Positions 26,449 through 35,588 of a DNA stretch of 64,000 bases are shown piece after piece. The stretch's first letter is position 1. Every line of letters begins with the position of its first letter. Below the pieces are notes generated by a model that made no database searches, had not been told where the DNA came from, and saw only the letters and a program-made list of their open reading frames with translations. Made by a program: the position numbers and the translations under genes. Source of the DNA: Desulfobacula sp964636495 (lineage in GTDB: Bacteria > Desulfobacterota > Desulfobacteria > Desulfobacterales > Desulfobacteraceae); assembly GCA_964636495.1 (NCBI GenBank), contig CAZWSL010000010.1, forward strand, positions 39,919 through 103,918, given 5' to 3'.

Positions 26449-27864
26449 ATGCTGCAAACAAAAAATAAGTCCCAAAATATCAAACCTTTCAGACTGGTAA
26501 AATTTTTTACATTCTCCTCTCTTGTAATCATGTTTACTGCTACAATAATAATTTCAGCCCTGAATTCACACTGGGTAAAGAGTATCCTCCTCGAAAAAAG
26601 CAAAGAGTATGCATCGCTTCTGGTTGAGAATCTCAATCACCAGATTATATCAAGATTTATGGTCCCTACATATTTCAAGTATCGTGAGATCAGATTAAGG
26701 GAAAAGGAACAATTCCGTTTAATGGACAGGGTTGTAAGATCAACCCTGCATAGTTTTAACGTCGAGATGGTGACTATTTACGGTCACAAAAACATTATCT
26801 CATACAGTTTTGACACAGAAAAGATAGGTAAGGAGAATGCTGGTGGAGTTCACTATGAAAGAGCGATGAAAAATGAAGCGACCTCACGGCTTCTTCAACA
26901 GGGAAATTTTTGGGAATTATTGTTTGGATTCCCTAAAAAAACAAAAATCATCACCTTTGCGCCATTAATTGCAGAAAAATTAATATTTCCTACATTAGAC
27001 GGCAGGGTAATGGGTGTGGTTGAGATTGTCCAGGATGTTTCAGAGGATTATAAAAAAACCTTCAGGCTTCAGGGACTTATCGTGGGATCATGCTTTATTG
27101 TCATGGGCATACTATTTGCGGTCCTTCTATCTGTAGTCAAACATGGTGAAAAAATCATAGAGAGAAGAGCAGAAGAGAGGCTCAAGCTTGAAGAGAAGCT
27201 GCGCCATGCTGAACATTTATCAGCTATTGGAGAGATGACAGCAGGGGTATCGCATGAAATAAGGAATCCACTCGGCATCATAAAAAGCTCTGCCCAGTTA
27301 TTAAAAAATAAAATGGCAAAATTAGATTCTCAAAGCAGGATACCAGATATAATTGTTGAAGAATCCGGAAGACTTGATAATATTATTACAGATTTTCTCG
27401 ATTTTGCCCGACCTAAGACCCCTGATATACATCCCTGTCAAATTGAAGATATCATAGAAAAAAACTTTGCCTTTCTGGAATCTCAGATAGAAAAAAACAA
27501 TTTAACGATTACTAAGACATACTCTTATAATCTGCCGGAAATAATGGCGGACAGTGCCATGCTTTATCAAGCATTTCTCAATATTCTGATTAATGCTTTC
27601 CAATCACTGGAGAACAATGGTTGTATTATCGTAAAAACAAAATATGACTCAGGCAGTATTGTAATCAATTTTATTGATAATGGAAAAGGGATCAAAGAGG
27701 ATATCCTGAAAAAAATATGGACACCATTTTTTACCTCCAAAGATACTGGAACAGGTTTAGGTCTCGGTATTGTAAAAAATATTATTGAAGCTCATAATGG
27801 TACAATTACAATATCCAATGCTGAACCAAGTGGTGCAGACGTTGAAATCAAACTCCCGGTTTAA
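26449..27864 (+). CDS. Sensor histidine kinase, NtrB/ZraS-like
   Basis: A 471-residue membrane kinase. From the ATG at 26449: TM1 (about 20-42), an extracytoplasmic sensor region of ~170 residues, TM2 (about 207-230), a short coiled linker, the dimerisation/phosphoacceptor domain with H in GVSHEIRNPLGII, and an HATPase domain with N-box ILINAFQSLENN, G1 DNGKGI and G2 GTGLGLGIVKNII. It pairs with the sigma-54 activator that follows after about 90 bases. The frame is open to 26329 but the upstream part lacks similarity and has no better ribosome site; the start is not certain. Its position next to pilM-Q suggests a pilus-related PilS-like role, but the sensor region differs from classic six-TM PilS. 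Confidence 0.85.
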   Translation: MLQTKNKSQNIKPFRLVKFFTFSSLVIMFTATIIISALNSHWVKSILLEKSKEYASLLVENLNHQIISRFMVPTYFKYREIRLREKEQFRLMDRVVRSTLHSFNVEMVTIYGHKNIISYSFDTEKIGKENAGGVHYERAMKNEATSRLLQQGNFWELLFGFPKKTKIITFAPLIAEKLIFPTLDGRVMGVVEIVQDVSEDYKKTFRLQGLIVGSCFIVMGILFAVLLSVVKHGEKIIERRAEERLKLEEKLRHAEHLSAIGEMTAGVSHEIRNPLGIIKSSAQLLKNKMAKLDSQSRIPDIIVEESGRLDNIITDFLDFARPKTPDIHPCQIEDIIEKNFAFLESQIEKNNLTITKTYSYNLPEIMADSAMLYQAFLNILINAFQSLENNGCIIVKTKYDSGSIVINFIDNGKGIKEDILKKIWTPFFTSKDTGTGLGLGIVKNIIEAHNGTITISNAEPSGADVEIKLPV

Positions 27865-27952
27865 TAGGGGTTAAGATTTCTACAGATTGCGGGCAGACAG
27901 CATGGAAAATATAAAATAACAGTGTATTCTTTTAATTAAAAGGCAGTATAAA

Positions 27953-29320
27953 ATGGAAAATATTCTTATTGTTGATGATGAAAAAAACTATCCAATGATA
28001 ATAGGAGAAATCCTTCAGGAAGAGGGATACACAACGATTACAGCCTCCAGTGGGATGGAAGCTCTGGATATTTTTAAAAATGAAATCATCAATCTTGTTT
28101 TGACTGATGTCAAAATGCCGGGAATAAGCGGCATTCAACTGCTTGAAAATATCAAGGAGATTAATCCGGATATTCCGGTAATCATCATGACTGCATACGG
28201 CAGTGTTGAAAAAGCAGTGGAGGCGATGCACAAAGGTGCTTATACATTTATTCTCAAACCGTTTGAAAACCAGGAGCTGATAGCCCACATAGCTAAAGCC
28301 ATTACTGTTTACAAGATCATCCAGGAAAACAGTATGTTAAGAGATGCTGTCAGCTCAAGGTACAGTTTTGATAATATCATTGGAAAAGCCAAATCCATGC
28401 AGAAAATCTATGAAATTATCAAAAAAGTGGCTCCGTCAAATGCAAATGTACTTATTGAAGGTGAAAGCGGCACAGGTAAAGAACTGGTTGCAAAATCTGT
28501 CCATTACAACAGCCCGAGAAAAGACCAGGCACTCATTGCAGTGAATTGTTCTGCTTTTGCTGAAACTCTTTTGGAGAGTGAATTGTTTGGTCACGAAAAA
28601 GGTGCTTTTACCGGGGCGAATGCCTTAAAAAAAGGAAGATTTGAGCTCTCTGACAAGGGGACCCTTTTCCTTGATGAAATTGCTGAACTTCCCATTTCTC
28701 TCCAGGCGAAATTATTAAGAGTTCTCCAGGAGAAAACAATTGAGAGAGTGGGAGGAACACGCTCCATACCTATAGATTTCAGACTGATTGCCGCTACAAA
28801 TAAAAACCTTGAAACTGAAGTAAAAAATGGCAACTTCAGAGAGGATCTTTATTACAGGCTCAATGTAGTTAAAACTGTCATACCTCCCCTGCGGGAGCGT
28901 ACTGAAGATATCCCCCTGCTGGTACAGCATTTTATTGAAAAATATACAGATGAACAGAACGCTCTAAGCACCGTATCGGGGATTACTCAGGAAGCTGTTA
29001 AGATCTTGTGCGATTATCAATGGAAAGGAAATGTAAGAGAACTGGAAAATATAATAGAAAGGTGTATCATTCTTGGCAGTGGAAAATTGATAACACCTTC
29101 AGACCTGCCACTTAAAGTAAGGCAGAATACATCTTCATTCCTTGATTTAAATGGTATTCCGCAGGATGCGGGTCTTGTAGAGACGTTGACAGCAGTCGAA
29201 AAAAGAATGATACAGCGGGCTATGAAGATTTCCGGCAATGTTCAGACAAAAGCGGCTCAACTTCTTGGAATCGGTAAAAGCGGTTTAAATCAAAAACTTA
29301 AAAAATTCAACCTTTCATAG
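27953..29320 (+). CDS. Sigma-54-dependent response regulator, NtrC family
   Basis: A 455-residue activator with three domains: receiver (1-120) with phosphoacceptor D52 in LVLTDVKMPG, acidic pair D8-D9 and switch K in LKPFE; AAA+ domain (about 140-380) with Walker A GESGTGKE, the sigma-54 contact loop GAFTGA, and Walker B LFLDEIAEL; and a Fis-type helix-turn-helix (about 410-455, KAAQLLGIGKSGLNQKLKKF). It is phosphorylated by the upstream kinase and should activate sigma-54 promoters. One near-perfect sigma-54 promoter lies 266 bases downstream of its own stop codon. Confidence 0.93.
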   Translation: MENILIVDDEKNYPMIIGEILQEEGYTTITASSGMEALDIFKNEIINLVLTDVKMPGISGIQLLENIKEINPDIPVIIMTAYGSVEKAVEAMHKGAYTFILKPFENQELIAHIAKAITVYKIIQENSMLRDAVSSRYSFDNIIGKAKSMQKIYEIIKKVAPSNANVLIEGESGTGKELVAKSVHYNSPRKDQALIAVNCSAFAETLLESELFGHEKGAFTGANALKKGRFELSDKGTLFLDEIAELPISLQAKLLRVLQEKTIERVGGTRSIPIDFRLIAATNKNLETEVKNGNFREDLYYRLNVVKTVIPPLRERTEDIPLLVQHFIEKYTDEQNALSTVSGITQEAVKILCDYQWKGNVRELENIIERCIILGSGKLITPSDLPLKVRQNTSSFLDLNGIPQDAGLVETLTAVEKRMIQRAMKISGNVQTKAAQLLGIGKSGLNQKLKKFNLS

Positions 29321-29585
29321 AAATTTTACAGCAAGCTGCTGCGTAATGACCATTTTACTTGTTCAAATTTTTGAACCATCTTTAAAAAATACAGTTTATT
29401 CTATATTATCAAACAGTTAAGATCTTAAGTATCTCAAAGCATGTAGAAAAAAGTTTATAATTTTAAACTTTTTTCTACATGCCTCTATCTGCCAGTTAAA
29501 ACTCAATGCATGCTCTGTAAAAAAAAAGATAATATTATCAATTGGTTATATTTTATTTTGCAAAATATAATTTATTTCGATCACA
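29321..29585. other. Non-coding space with palindromes upstream of a sigma-54 promoter
   Basis: No gene is seen. It holds the hairpin at 29439-29482, a perfect 12-base palindrome GATAATATTATC (29528-29539), and a TTATATTTT / AAAATATAA inverted repeat (29546-29570). The two small palindromes lie roughly 40-85 bases before the predicted sigma-54 start, where an enhancer-binding regulator could bind. Confidence 0.4.
29439..29482. terminator. Perfect 19-bp hairpin
   Basis: Left arm 29439-29457 and right arm 29464-29482 are exactly complementary over 19 bases, with a 6-base loop (TAATTT). The A-run and T-run inside the arms resemble a terminator, about 120 bases after the response-regulator stop. 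Confidence 0.6.
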
Positions 29586-29601
29586 TGGCAGACAATTTGC
29601 A
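29586..29601 (+). promoter_or_regulatory. Sigma-54 promoter
   Basis: TGGCAG (29586-29591), five bases, TTGCA (29597-29601). The consensus is TGGCAC-N5-TTGCA/T, so only one base differs and the GG and GC dinucleotides have the required spacing. Transcription should start near 29612. No coding sequence lies between it and the terminator at 29646-29682. Confidence 0.62.
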
Positions 29602-29611
29602 TGATTAAAAG

Positions 29612-29690
29612 TTAAATATTAATTTTTCCATCTTTTTTTCCTTTTCTAAAAAAGGCTGCTTGAATCAAGCAGCCTTTTTTAGTTTCTGCA
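29612..29690 (+). ncRNA. Predicted small RNA from the sigma-54 promoter
   Basis: The interval from the predicted sigma-54 start to the end of the T-tract is about 70-80 bases. It holds a U/C-rich stretch (ATTTTTCCATCTTTTTTTCC) and then a 17-bp GC-containing terminator stem, with no ORF longer than five codons. This is the layout of a regulated small RNA. Prediction only. Confidence 0.42.
29646..29682. terminator. Strong bidirectional intrinsic terminator
   Basis: A perfect 17-bp stem, 29646-29662 with 29666-29682, around an AAT loop; the core is GGCTGCTTG / CAAGCAGCC flanked by A6 and T6. It lies between the sigma-54 promoter region (+) and the TPR-like gene ending at 29774 (-). Confidence 0.88.
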
Positions 29691-29773
29691 GTCATAAATT
29701 GTTTTAACCGGTCAACATATCATGAAATTTTCAGGCTGGTATCTGCAGTGTGTCTTGACAAGTTTAGATCAAA

Positions 29774-30454
29774 CTATTTGATTTTACTTTTGGCAATGGG
29801 TGTATAGATTGAATTTTCATGCTCTTCAACAAGTTTATTGTACATTGTTTTACTTTTTTCCAACTCACTTGCTGTTTCATTTATCATTGCCAGAGCAAAT
29901 TTTGCTTCATCTTTTAAAAGTGCTGACTCTCCATTCTCAATCTGCATAAAATACTCTCTGGCCTTATTAAAATCTTTTTTGGTAATACATACATTTCCCA
30001 GTGCCGATAAAAGAAAATTTTTCATTAACATATCGTTTTTAAATACTTTCAAGGCATTAGAATAATATGTATAACTTTGATCAAATTTCAAGGCATCATA
30101 ATTTATTTTGGCAAACTGGACTAATGCCATTTTCCCTGCCGCTGTGTTGGAAAACTCTGTCAATATCGTTTTAAAATCATTTTCAACCTCAATATAAGCC
30201 TTTTGCGGGTCATCAATTTCATAATATTTGACAAATGCCTGGTTTACAAGTGCAGCAGCTGTATTCTCAGCTTTCTGAAAACTGTACATTACAGATGAAA
30301 AAACAACGACTACCAATATAACAGCTCCGGTGATAAAAAGTAATTGCTTTTGATATGTTTTTGCATAGTTGACAGCCTTTACAAGACCTGCCTGAAATGG
30401 ATCCATCTGTTGAAGTTCTTTTTTACGCTCATTTGAGATTTTTTGTTCTGCCAT
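29774..30454 (-). CDS. Single-pass membrane protein with TPR-like domain (YfgM/TPR_21-type)
   Basis: A 226-residue protein with a short cytoplasmic N-terminus, one TM helix (about 39-58, LLFITGAVILVVVVFSSVMY) and a periplasmic helical-repeat domain (about 65-226) that reads as tetratricopeptide-like (YDALKFDQSYTYYSNALKVF, KKDFNKAREYFMQIENGES). The architecture is that of YfgM, which assists the SecYEG translocon, but sequence identity cannot be judged by eye. It is the last gene of the fur-feoB-SH3 direction, 47 bases after the SH3 gene. Confidence 0.68.
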   Translation of the reverse strand: MAEQKISNERKKELQQMDPFQAGLVKAVNYAKTYQKQLLFITGAVILVVVVFSSVMYSFQKAENTAAALVNQAFVKYYEIDDPQKAYIEVENDFKTILTEFSNTAAGKMALVQFAKINYDALKFDQSYTYYSNALKVFKNDMLMKNFLLSALGNVCITKKDFNKAREYFMQIENGESALLKDEAKFALAMINETASELEKSKTMYNKLVEEHENSIYTPIAKSKIK

Positions 30455-30501
30455 TGTTACGATTCACCTTAAAATTAAATTATAAAAAACACCTATAAAC
30501 C

Positions 30502-30960
30502 CTACCACACAAGGGTTTTATAAATCCAGCCTATATCCCCATCCACATGTTCAACTTTAAGCCAGTCCCTTTTTTTTTCAAGCACTTTAAAGGGAACACC
30601 TCTTTCAGCTTTAAACCGAACACTGCTTTTAGTTGTTGAATCTGCCCTGATATTGCATTTTTCTTTTATTGTAATAACGCCTGGAACAGTACTGAGCAAA
30701 GATCTGTGCACCCAGGCCACATCATTCTCAAAATCTTTTATTTTATACCAGTTCCCCTCTTTTTCAATGACAAGAACCGGGTGATACTGCTCCACCTGCC
30801 ACAGCACATCATATTTTGTCCCGGGGCCGGATCGCAGATTGGCAATGCTCACTTTTACAGACAGTCTTTGCTGTGCATAAACCAGGCCTGGAACAACAAG
30901 TGAAGTTACCAGCAGGATAAGAATAACCTTGACAACAGTTCCTGCATACAATCTATTCAT
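30502..30960 (-). CDS. Exported protein with two bacterial SH3 domains
   Basis: A 152-residue protein. The signal peptide (VVKVILILLVTSLVVPGLVYA) is followed by two SH3b domains: about 30-90 (SVKVSIANLRSGPGTKYDVLWQV, GNWYKIKDFENDVAWVHRSLL) and about 93-152 (VITIKEKCNIRADSTTKSSV, DWLKVEHVDGDIGWIYKTLVW). Such domains bind cell-wall peptides or act as envelope adaptors. I chose the ATG at 30960 because GGAGG lies just before it; the frame is open to 31038 inside feoB. It follows feoB by 19 bases. Confidence 0.82.
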   Translation of the reverse strand: MNRLYAGTVVKVILILLVTSLVVPGLVYAQQRLSVKVSIANLRSGPGTKYDVLWQVEQYHPVLVIEKEGNWYKIKDFENDVAWVHRSLLSTVPGVITIKEKCNIRADSTTKSSVRFKAERGVPFKVLEKKRDWLKVEHVDGDIGWIYKTLVW

Positions 30961-30979
30961 AAAATCCTCCATATATTTT

Positions 30980-33151
30980 CTATGCTGCTCCAAATAATAC
31001 TCCTGTCTGATATACCAGAAAAGCAGCACCCCATGCAACTATAGTTGTATATATGAGATTAAATCCAGCCCACTTTGCTGAACTCTCTTTGTAAATAGTT
31101 GCTACAGTAGCAAAACACGGGACATACAATAAAACAAAAATCAGCATTGAGAGAGCGGACAGGGCATTCATATCTGATTTTTTGAGTGCCTTCTCAAGTG
31201 CACTGCCCTCATCACTGCCGACGCCATAAAGAACACCCATGGTACTTACAACAACCTCTTTGGCAACAAAACCAGTCACAAGGGCTACACTCTCCTGCCA
31301 GCCTATTCCAATCGGTGCAAAAAAAGGTTCCAGTCCTCTACCGATTTGGCCAATATACGATTTAGCCACTCTCTCTATCTCTTTTTTATTTTCAATAGTA
31401 TGAATGTCCAAATTTAACTGATGCTTTAAATCTTTAATCTGCTTATCATTCGCGTCAGCTATCTTTCTGGTGAATTCAGATTTTATATCATTGATGCTCT
31501 TATTATAATCCACGGCATATGAAATATCCCTGGGAAAACTTGAAAGCGCCCAAATAATGATAGATCCTACAAGGATGACTCCTCCCATTTTTTTTAAAAA
31601 CATCTTACTTCTGTCCCACATGTGGATTAGAAGGCTCTTGAGCATCGGCATCCTGTACGGAGGAAGTTCCATAATAAATGGAGCTTCCTGCCCTTTAAAG
31701 AAAACAGTTTTAAAGAGACGTCCCGATAAAACAGCGGTAACAATACCCGTAAAATACAAAATAAAGATTACACTACCTGCTTTTTGCGGAAAAAAACTGC
31801 CTGCCAGAACAATATAGACAGGTAGTTTTGCTGAACAGGACATGAAAGGTATCATTAAAATAGTCAGGATCCTGTCTTTTGTGTTTTCAAGTGTTTTGGT
31901 GGCCATGATAGCAGGCACACTGCATCCAAATCCCATTAACATGGGAATAAACGATTTTCCATGAAGACCTGAGGTATGCATCACTCTGTCCATTAGAAAA
32001 GCCGCTCTGGCCATATATCCGGTATCTTCAAAAAGGGCAATGCAAAAAAAGAGAATAAGAATATTTGGAAGAAAGATAATGACACTTCCAATACCGGCAA
32101 TCACACCGTTCAGCAGAAGATCTTTCAGCATTGAAGGCGGCAGATTTTTATCAAGAAAATCAGAAAAGATTGAAACTGACATTTCTATCCACGCCATTGG
32201 ATATGCTCCAAGACTGAAAGATAGCTGGAACATGGCCCATATAAAAAATAAAAACACTGGAATACCTAAAAATCTGTCTGTCAGTACCAGGTCGATATTA
32301 CGTGAGATATCCACTCTTTTAATTGTCAGAGTTGTGGTGGTTTCTTTTATAATACCTGCAATCACTCCATATCTGTCATCTGTAAGCACGATATCAAAAT
32401 CGTCTTGAAAAAGGTCATGAATTCTTTTGCGACATCTTCCTGCAGTTTGAAGAATTTTTTCTGATGCCCGGGATGACAATTTTTTCAATCTGTCTATAAC
32501 AATTTTATCATCTTCAAGAATTTTAACTGCATTCCATCGCAACGCTTCGTTAATCTCAACTCCACTCTCAGTAATAGCTGTTTCAACATTTGAAATGCAA
32601 TTTTCAATCTCTTTATTATATTTTATCTCACGACTTTTTTTACCTGTATTAAATCTGCTGATCTCTTCAATAGCTTCTGCCACAAGTTCTTTTATACCCT
32701 TGTTTTTATTTCCAATGGTAAAAACAACAGGTGCTGCCAGCAAACGGGATAATTTCTTTTCATCAATTTTTGTTCCTTTGGCCTGGGCAACATCAGCCAT
32801 ATTGAGTACAAACATGGTAGGCCGTCCAAGTTCCATAATCTGAATGGCCAGATAAAGGCTTCTTTCAAGACTTGAAGCATCAATGATATTAACAACAATA
32901 TCCGGGTTTTCATTTAAAATAAAATCCCTGGCTGTAATCTCCTCTATTGAAAATGGTGTAAGGCTGTATGTACCCGGCAGATCTACTATTGTCAGATCAT
33001 ATTCTTTATATTTTAATTTTCCCTCTTTTTTCTCTACTGTTACGCCTGGCCAGTTTCCGACCTTCTGCCTTGCACCTGTCAGATTATTAAATATGGTTGT
33101 TTTCCCGCAATTGGGGTTGCCGGCAAGAGCTATGGTCAAAGGTTTATTCAT
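30980..33151 (-). CDS. feoB: Ferrous iron transporter FeoB
   Basis: A 723-residue Fe(II) transporter. The N-terminal GTPase has G1 GNPNCGKTT (residues ~11-19), G2 GNWPGVTVEKKEG, G3 VDLPGTYSL and G4 NMAD; a guanine-dissociation-inhibitor-like helical region follows (about 165-270); and the membrane part (about 290-720) contains the two Gate motifs, here GFGCSVPAIMATKT and FMSCSAKLPVYIVLAG. It starts one base after the stop of the Fur-FeoA fusion and is followed by an SH3 protein. Regulation by the fused Fur domain upstream is likely. Confidence 0.96.
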   Translation of the reverse strand: MNKPLTIALAGNPNCGKTTIFNNLTGARQKVGNWPGVTVEKKEGKLKYKEYDLTIVDLPGTYSLTPFSIEEITARDFILNENPDIVVNIIDASSLERSLYLAIQIMELGRPTMFVLNMADVAQAKGTKIDEKKLSRLLAAPVVFTIGNKNKGIKELVAEAIEEISRFNTGKKSREIKYNKEIENCISNVETAITESGVEINEALRWNAVKILEDDKIVIDRLKKLSSRASEKILQTAGRCRKRIHDLFQDDFDIVLTDDRYGVIAGIIKETTTTLTIKRVDISRNIDLVLTDRFLGIPVFLFFIWAMFQLSFSLGAYPMAWIEMSVSIFSDFLDKNLPPSMLKDLLLNGVIAGIGSVIIFLPNILILFFCIALFEDTGYMARAAFLMDRVMHTSGLHGKSFIPMLMGFGCSVPAIMATKTLENTKDRILTILMIPFMSCSAKLPVYIVLAGSFFPQKAGSVIFILYFTGIVTAVLSGRLFKTVFFKGQEAPFIMELPPYRMPMLKSLLIHMWDRSKMFLKKMGGVILVGSIIIWALSSFPRDISYAVDYNKSINDIKSEFTRKIADANDKQIKDLKHQLNLDIHTIENKKEIERVAKSYIGQIGRGLEPFFAPIGIGWQESVALVTGFVAKEVVVSTMGVLYGVGSDEGSALEKALKKSDMNALSALSMLIFVLLYVPCFATVATIYKESSAKWAGFNLIYTTIVAWGAAFLVYQTGVLFGAA

Positions 33152-33152
33152 A

Positions 33153-34127
33153 TCATTTTTCTCTACTCTTTACATTCTCAACCAAAATATTTTCAGCTTC
33201 CTCAACTCTGAGAGATATATGATATCCCTTAATTACCAGCTCAATGGGATCTTTGAGTGGCGCATATTTTTCAACATAGATTTTCGATCCTCTGTTAATG
33301 CCCATTTCAAGCAGCCTGCGCCGCAGTATACCCTTTCCTGCAACTTTACGAATAATCCCTTCCTGACCGGTTTTCATCTGGTTCAGCTTCATGGATGACG
33401 CGATTGTATCACTTGATTCCTGAATAATTTCTAATTTCTTCGTATCTGATCCAGTAAAAGGCTGAACTTTTATTTTTTCTGCCATACCTTTTCCAAGAAC
33501 CAGCCGGTTTTCTCCTGAAGCAATCACCACCTGCCCGCCAAAACCACTTGAAACTATTTCAATTAAATCTCCTCTCGTAAGCCCCATGGAAGAGATTCTG
33601 AGCTGCATATTTTTACCTGCCTCCAACTCTTTTACAATTAATTTTTCCCCCTGCCGGGCTTTGTGGAGGGGAACAAGAGCAGCTCGTGTTTTCATGCAGC
33701 TACTGCAAATACCATAGATTTCCATTTTATGCTGAAGCATTAGAAATCCATAGGCATCTGCCAGCCTGAGCTGTTGTTTCTCTATATCTTCATCTCTGAA
33801 TTCCAATATACTGCCACACTTCGTACACACCATATGGTCATGGTGTAATCCAAGGTGTCTATGTTCATACTGGGTCTGTTTATCATCAAACTCTATTTTA
33901 GTTGCAAATCCAAACCTGCACAAAAGCTCCATGCTGTTTAAAATAAAACCTTTATCAAGCGTTATTTTATCCTGCTGCAGCTGGCCCAGGATATCTTCAA
34001 TTGTAACATGATGTTCAAGTTTTAAAAAAGCTTCCAGAATCTGGAACCTTAAATCAAACTGATCAACACCCTGCTGTTGAAACAATCTTCTAAACTGTTT
34101 TTTTTCCCGCTCGTGCGTGTTAATCAT
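33153..34127 (-). CDS. Fur-family regulator fused to two FeoA domains
   Basis: A 324-residue fusion. Residues about 1-145 are a Fur repressor: winged helix (QILEAFLKLEHHVTIEDIL), the metal site HHDHMVCTKCGSILEF and the second cysteine pair CSSC. Residues about 150-225 and 250-320 each read as a FeoA/SH3-like domain; both contain the typical (L)-x-MG-[LIMF]-xxG phrase (ISSMGLTRGDLIEIV and LLEMGINRGSKIYVE). FeoA normally binds FeoB as a separate ~75-residue protein. Fused here directly upstream of feoB, it could sense iron, repress the operon and also touch the transporter. A promoter lies at 34159-34187. Confidence 0.87.
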   Translation of the reverse strand: MINTHEREKKQFRRLFQQQGVDQFDLRFQILEAFLKLEHHVTIEDILGQLQQDKITLDKGFILNSMELLCRFGFATKIEFDDKQTQYEHRHLGLHHDHMVCTKCGSILEFRDEDIEKQQLRLADAYGFLMLQHKMEIYGICSSCMKTRAALVPLHKARQGEKLIVKELEAGKNMQLRISSMGLTRGDLIEIVSSGFGGQVVIASGENRLVLGKGMAEKIKVQPFTGSDTKKLEIIQESSDTIASSMKLNQMKTGQEGIIRKVAGKGILRRRLLEMGINRGSKIYVEKYAPLKDPIELVIKGYHISLRVEEAENILVENVKSREK

Positions 34128-34158
34128 AATCTTGTATCCCTCATAAAAATAACTTTTT

Positions 34159-34187
34159 AAAATATGATAGCTTCAAACTTATGTCAA
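34159..34187 (-). promoter_or_regulatory. Promoter for the fur-feoA-feoB operon
   Basis: On the minus strand TTGACA (34182-34187), 17-base spacer, TATTTT (34159-34164), 32 bases before the fusion gene. No clear Fur-box palindrome was seen overlapping it. Confidence 0.55.
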
Positions 34188-34332
34188 GAAGCATCAAGCA
34201 AAAAAAACTGGACAATTTAATAAAAAAAGGGTTTACTCTCATCAGTTTTTTATTGAAATTGCGGAGAGCCTGGTTTTTTCACACGGATCTTTCCACAAAA
34301 AACAATCCATAAAAATAGAAACTGATATCCCT

Positions 34333-35346
34333 ATGCTGTCTAAATATCTTTTAAAAAATTTAAAAATTCAGAACCATATAATCAGAAACAGGATTGTGCT
34401 GGCCCCCATGGCAGGTCTTGGTCACATTGCCCTGAGGCAGCTGATAAGTGAATTTGGAGGATTTGGTTTACTGTTTACCGGAATGTGCAGTGCAAAAGCT
34501 CTTCCCCAGGAGAACCAGGATATATCCCTGGTTTTCAGATGGCGGGCCCAAGAGCTTTCATATCTGGTCTGCCAGATTTTCGGATCGGATCCAGGGAGTA
34601 TGTCAAAGGCTGCTGAACGGATAGAAAAAGAAGGCTTTTTTGGTGTTGATTTAAATTTTGGATGTTCAGTTGCTGCAATTTGTAAAAAAGGCAGTGGAGC
34701 TGCTTTATTGAAAAACCCTTCCCTTTCATCAGAAATTGTAAAAGCAGTCAGATCATCTATCTCCATTCCTTTATTTGTCAAATTCAGAACAGGGTGGGAA
34801 AATAATCCTCAATTTGCTGTAGATATGGCTAAACGATTTGAAGATGCAGGGGCTGATGCTTTAACTTTTCATCCAAGGATTGCCCCGGATAGAAGAAGCC
34901 GTCCCCCCCAGTGGAATATTATAAAACTTGTAGCCGGGGCAGTTGATATACCGGTATTTGGCAATGGCAATATTTTTCAGGAAGAAGATGGGATTAAAAT
35001 GATGGAACAGACATTATGCCAGGGGCTATCTATAGGAAGAATGGCTGTTGCAAAACCATGGATTTTTGCACAATGGACAAAAAACTTTTCTCCGGGAAAT
35101 GATATTTTTCCTGCCACTGCCATGCGGATGGCAGACATCCTTTTACACCATTATGATGATCATTATGCAGTGAAACTGTTTAAAAAATTTTCACCCTATT
35201 TTTGTGCAAATTTCAAATTTGGTCACCAGTTTCTAAAAAAACTGATGCAGGCAGAAACCATGGATGATATGAAAAACAATATTAAAACTATCTTTGATTC
35301 CAATCCTGACATATTAACCAGACCAAACCTTAATCTGTTTCTATAA
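34333..35346 (+). CDS. dus: tRNA-dihydrouridine synthase
   Basis: A 337-residue flavin-dependent TIM-barrel enzyme reducing uridine to dihydrouridine in tRNA. The N-terminal RNRIVLAPMAGLGHIALRQL is the FMN-binding start, DLNFGCSVAAICKKGSGAALL holds the catalytic cysteine (GCS here rather than the usual GCP), FHPRIAPDRRSRPPQW and FGNGNIF bind the FMN phosphate, and the C-terminal helical domain is present. Length is standard. Stands alone, divergent from the Fur-FeoA gene, and followed by a transposase relic. Confidence 0.92.
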   Translation: MLSKYLLKNLKIQNHIIRNRIVLAPMAGLGHIALRQLISEFGGFGLLFTGMCSAKALPQENQDISLVFRWRAQELSYLVCQIFGSDPGSMSKAAERIEKEGFFGVDLNFGCSVAAICKKGSGAALLKNPSLSSEIVKAVRSSISIPLFVKFRTGWENNPQFAVDMAKRFEDAGADALTFHPRIAPDRRSRPPQWNIIKLVAGAVDIPVFGNGNIFQEEDGIKMMEQTLCQGLSIGRMAVAKPWIFAQWTKNFSPGNDIFPATAMRMADILLHHYDDHYAVKLFKKFSPYFCANFKFGHQFLKKLMQAETMDDMKNNIKTIFDSNPDILTRPNLNLFL

Positions 35347-35588
35347 TTGTTCTTTATTAACCATCCCGGACATGGCATATAAAAATGCAAACATTAACTG
35401 GATATTTGTTATAAGGTTCAAATCTAAAACAATTTCTTCGACCCATTACGATTGCAAATATGGAAGCCTCTTTATTAATAAATTTGTAAAAAAATAAAAT
35501 TGAGTTACAAAAAACGGATTTTGACCGATTTTTTGAAATGCCTTAAAATCAATGTGAGAGGCGCTGTGACAACCAGTTTAACAGGCTT
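35347..35588. other. Non-coding space before the transposase relic
   Basis: No gene seen. Near its end (about 35532-35592) another frame reads KINVRGAVTTSLTGF before a stop; this may be a frame-shifted upstream piece of the same transposase. Confidence 0.3.
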
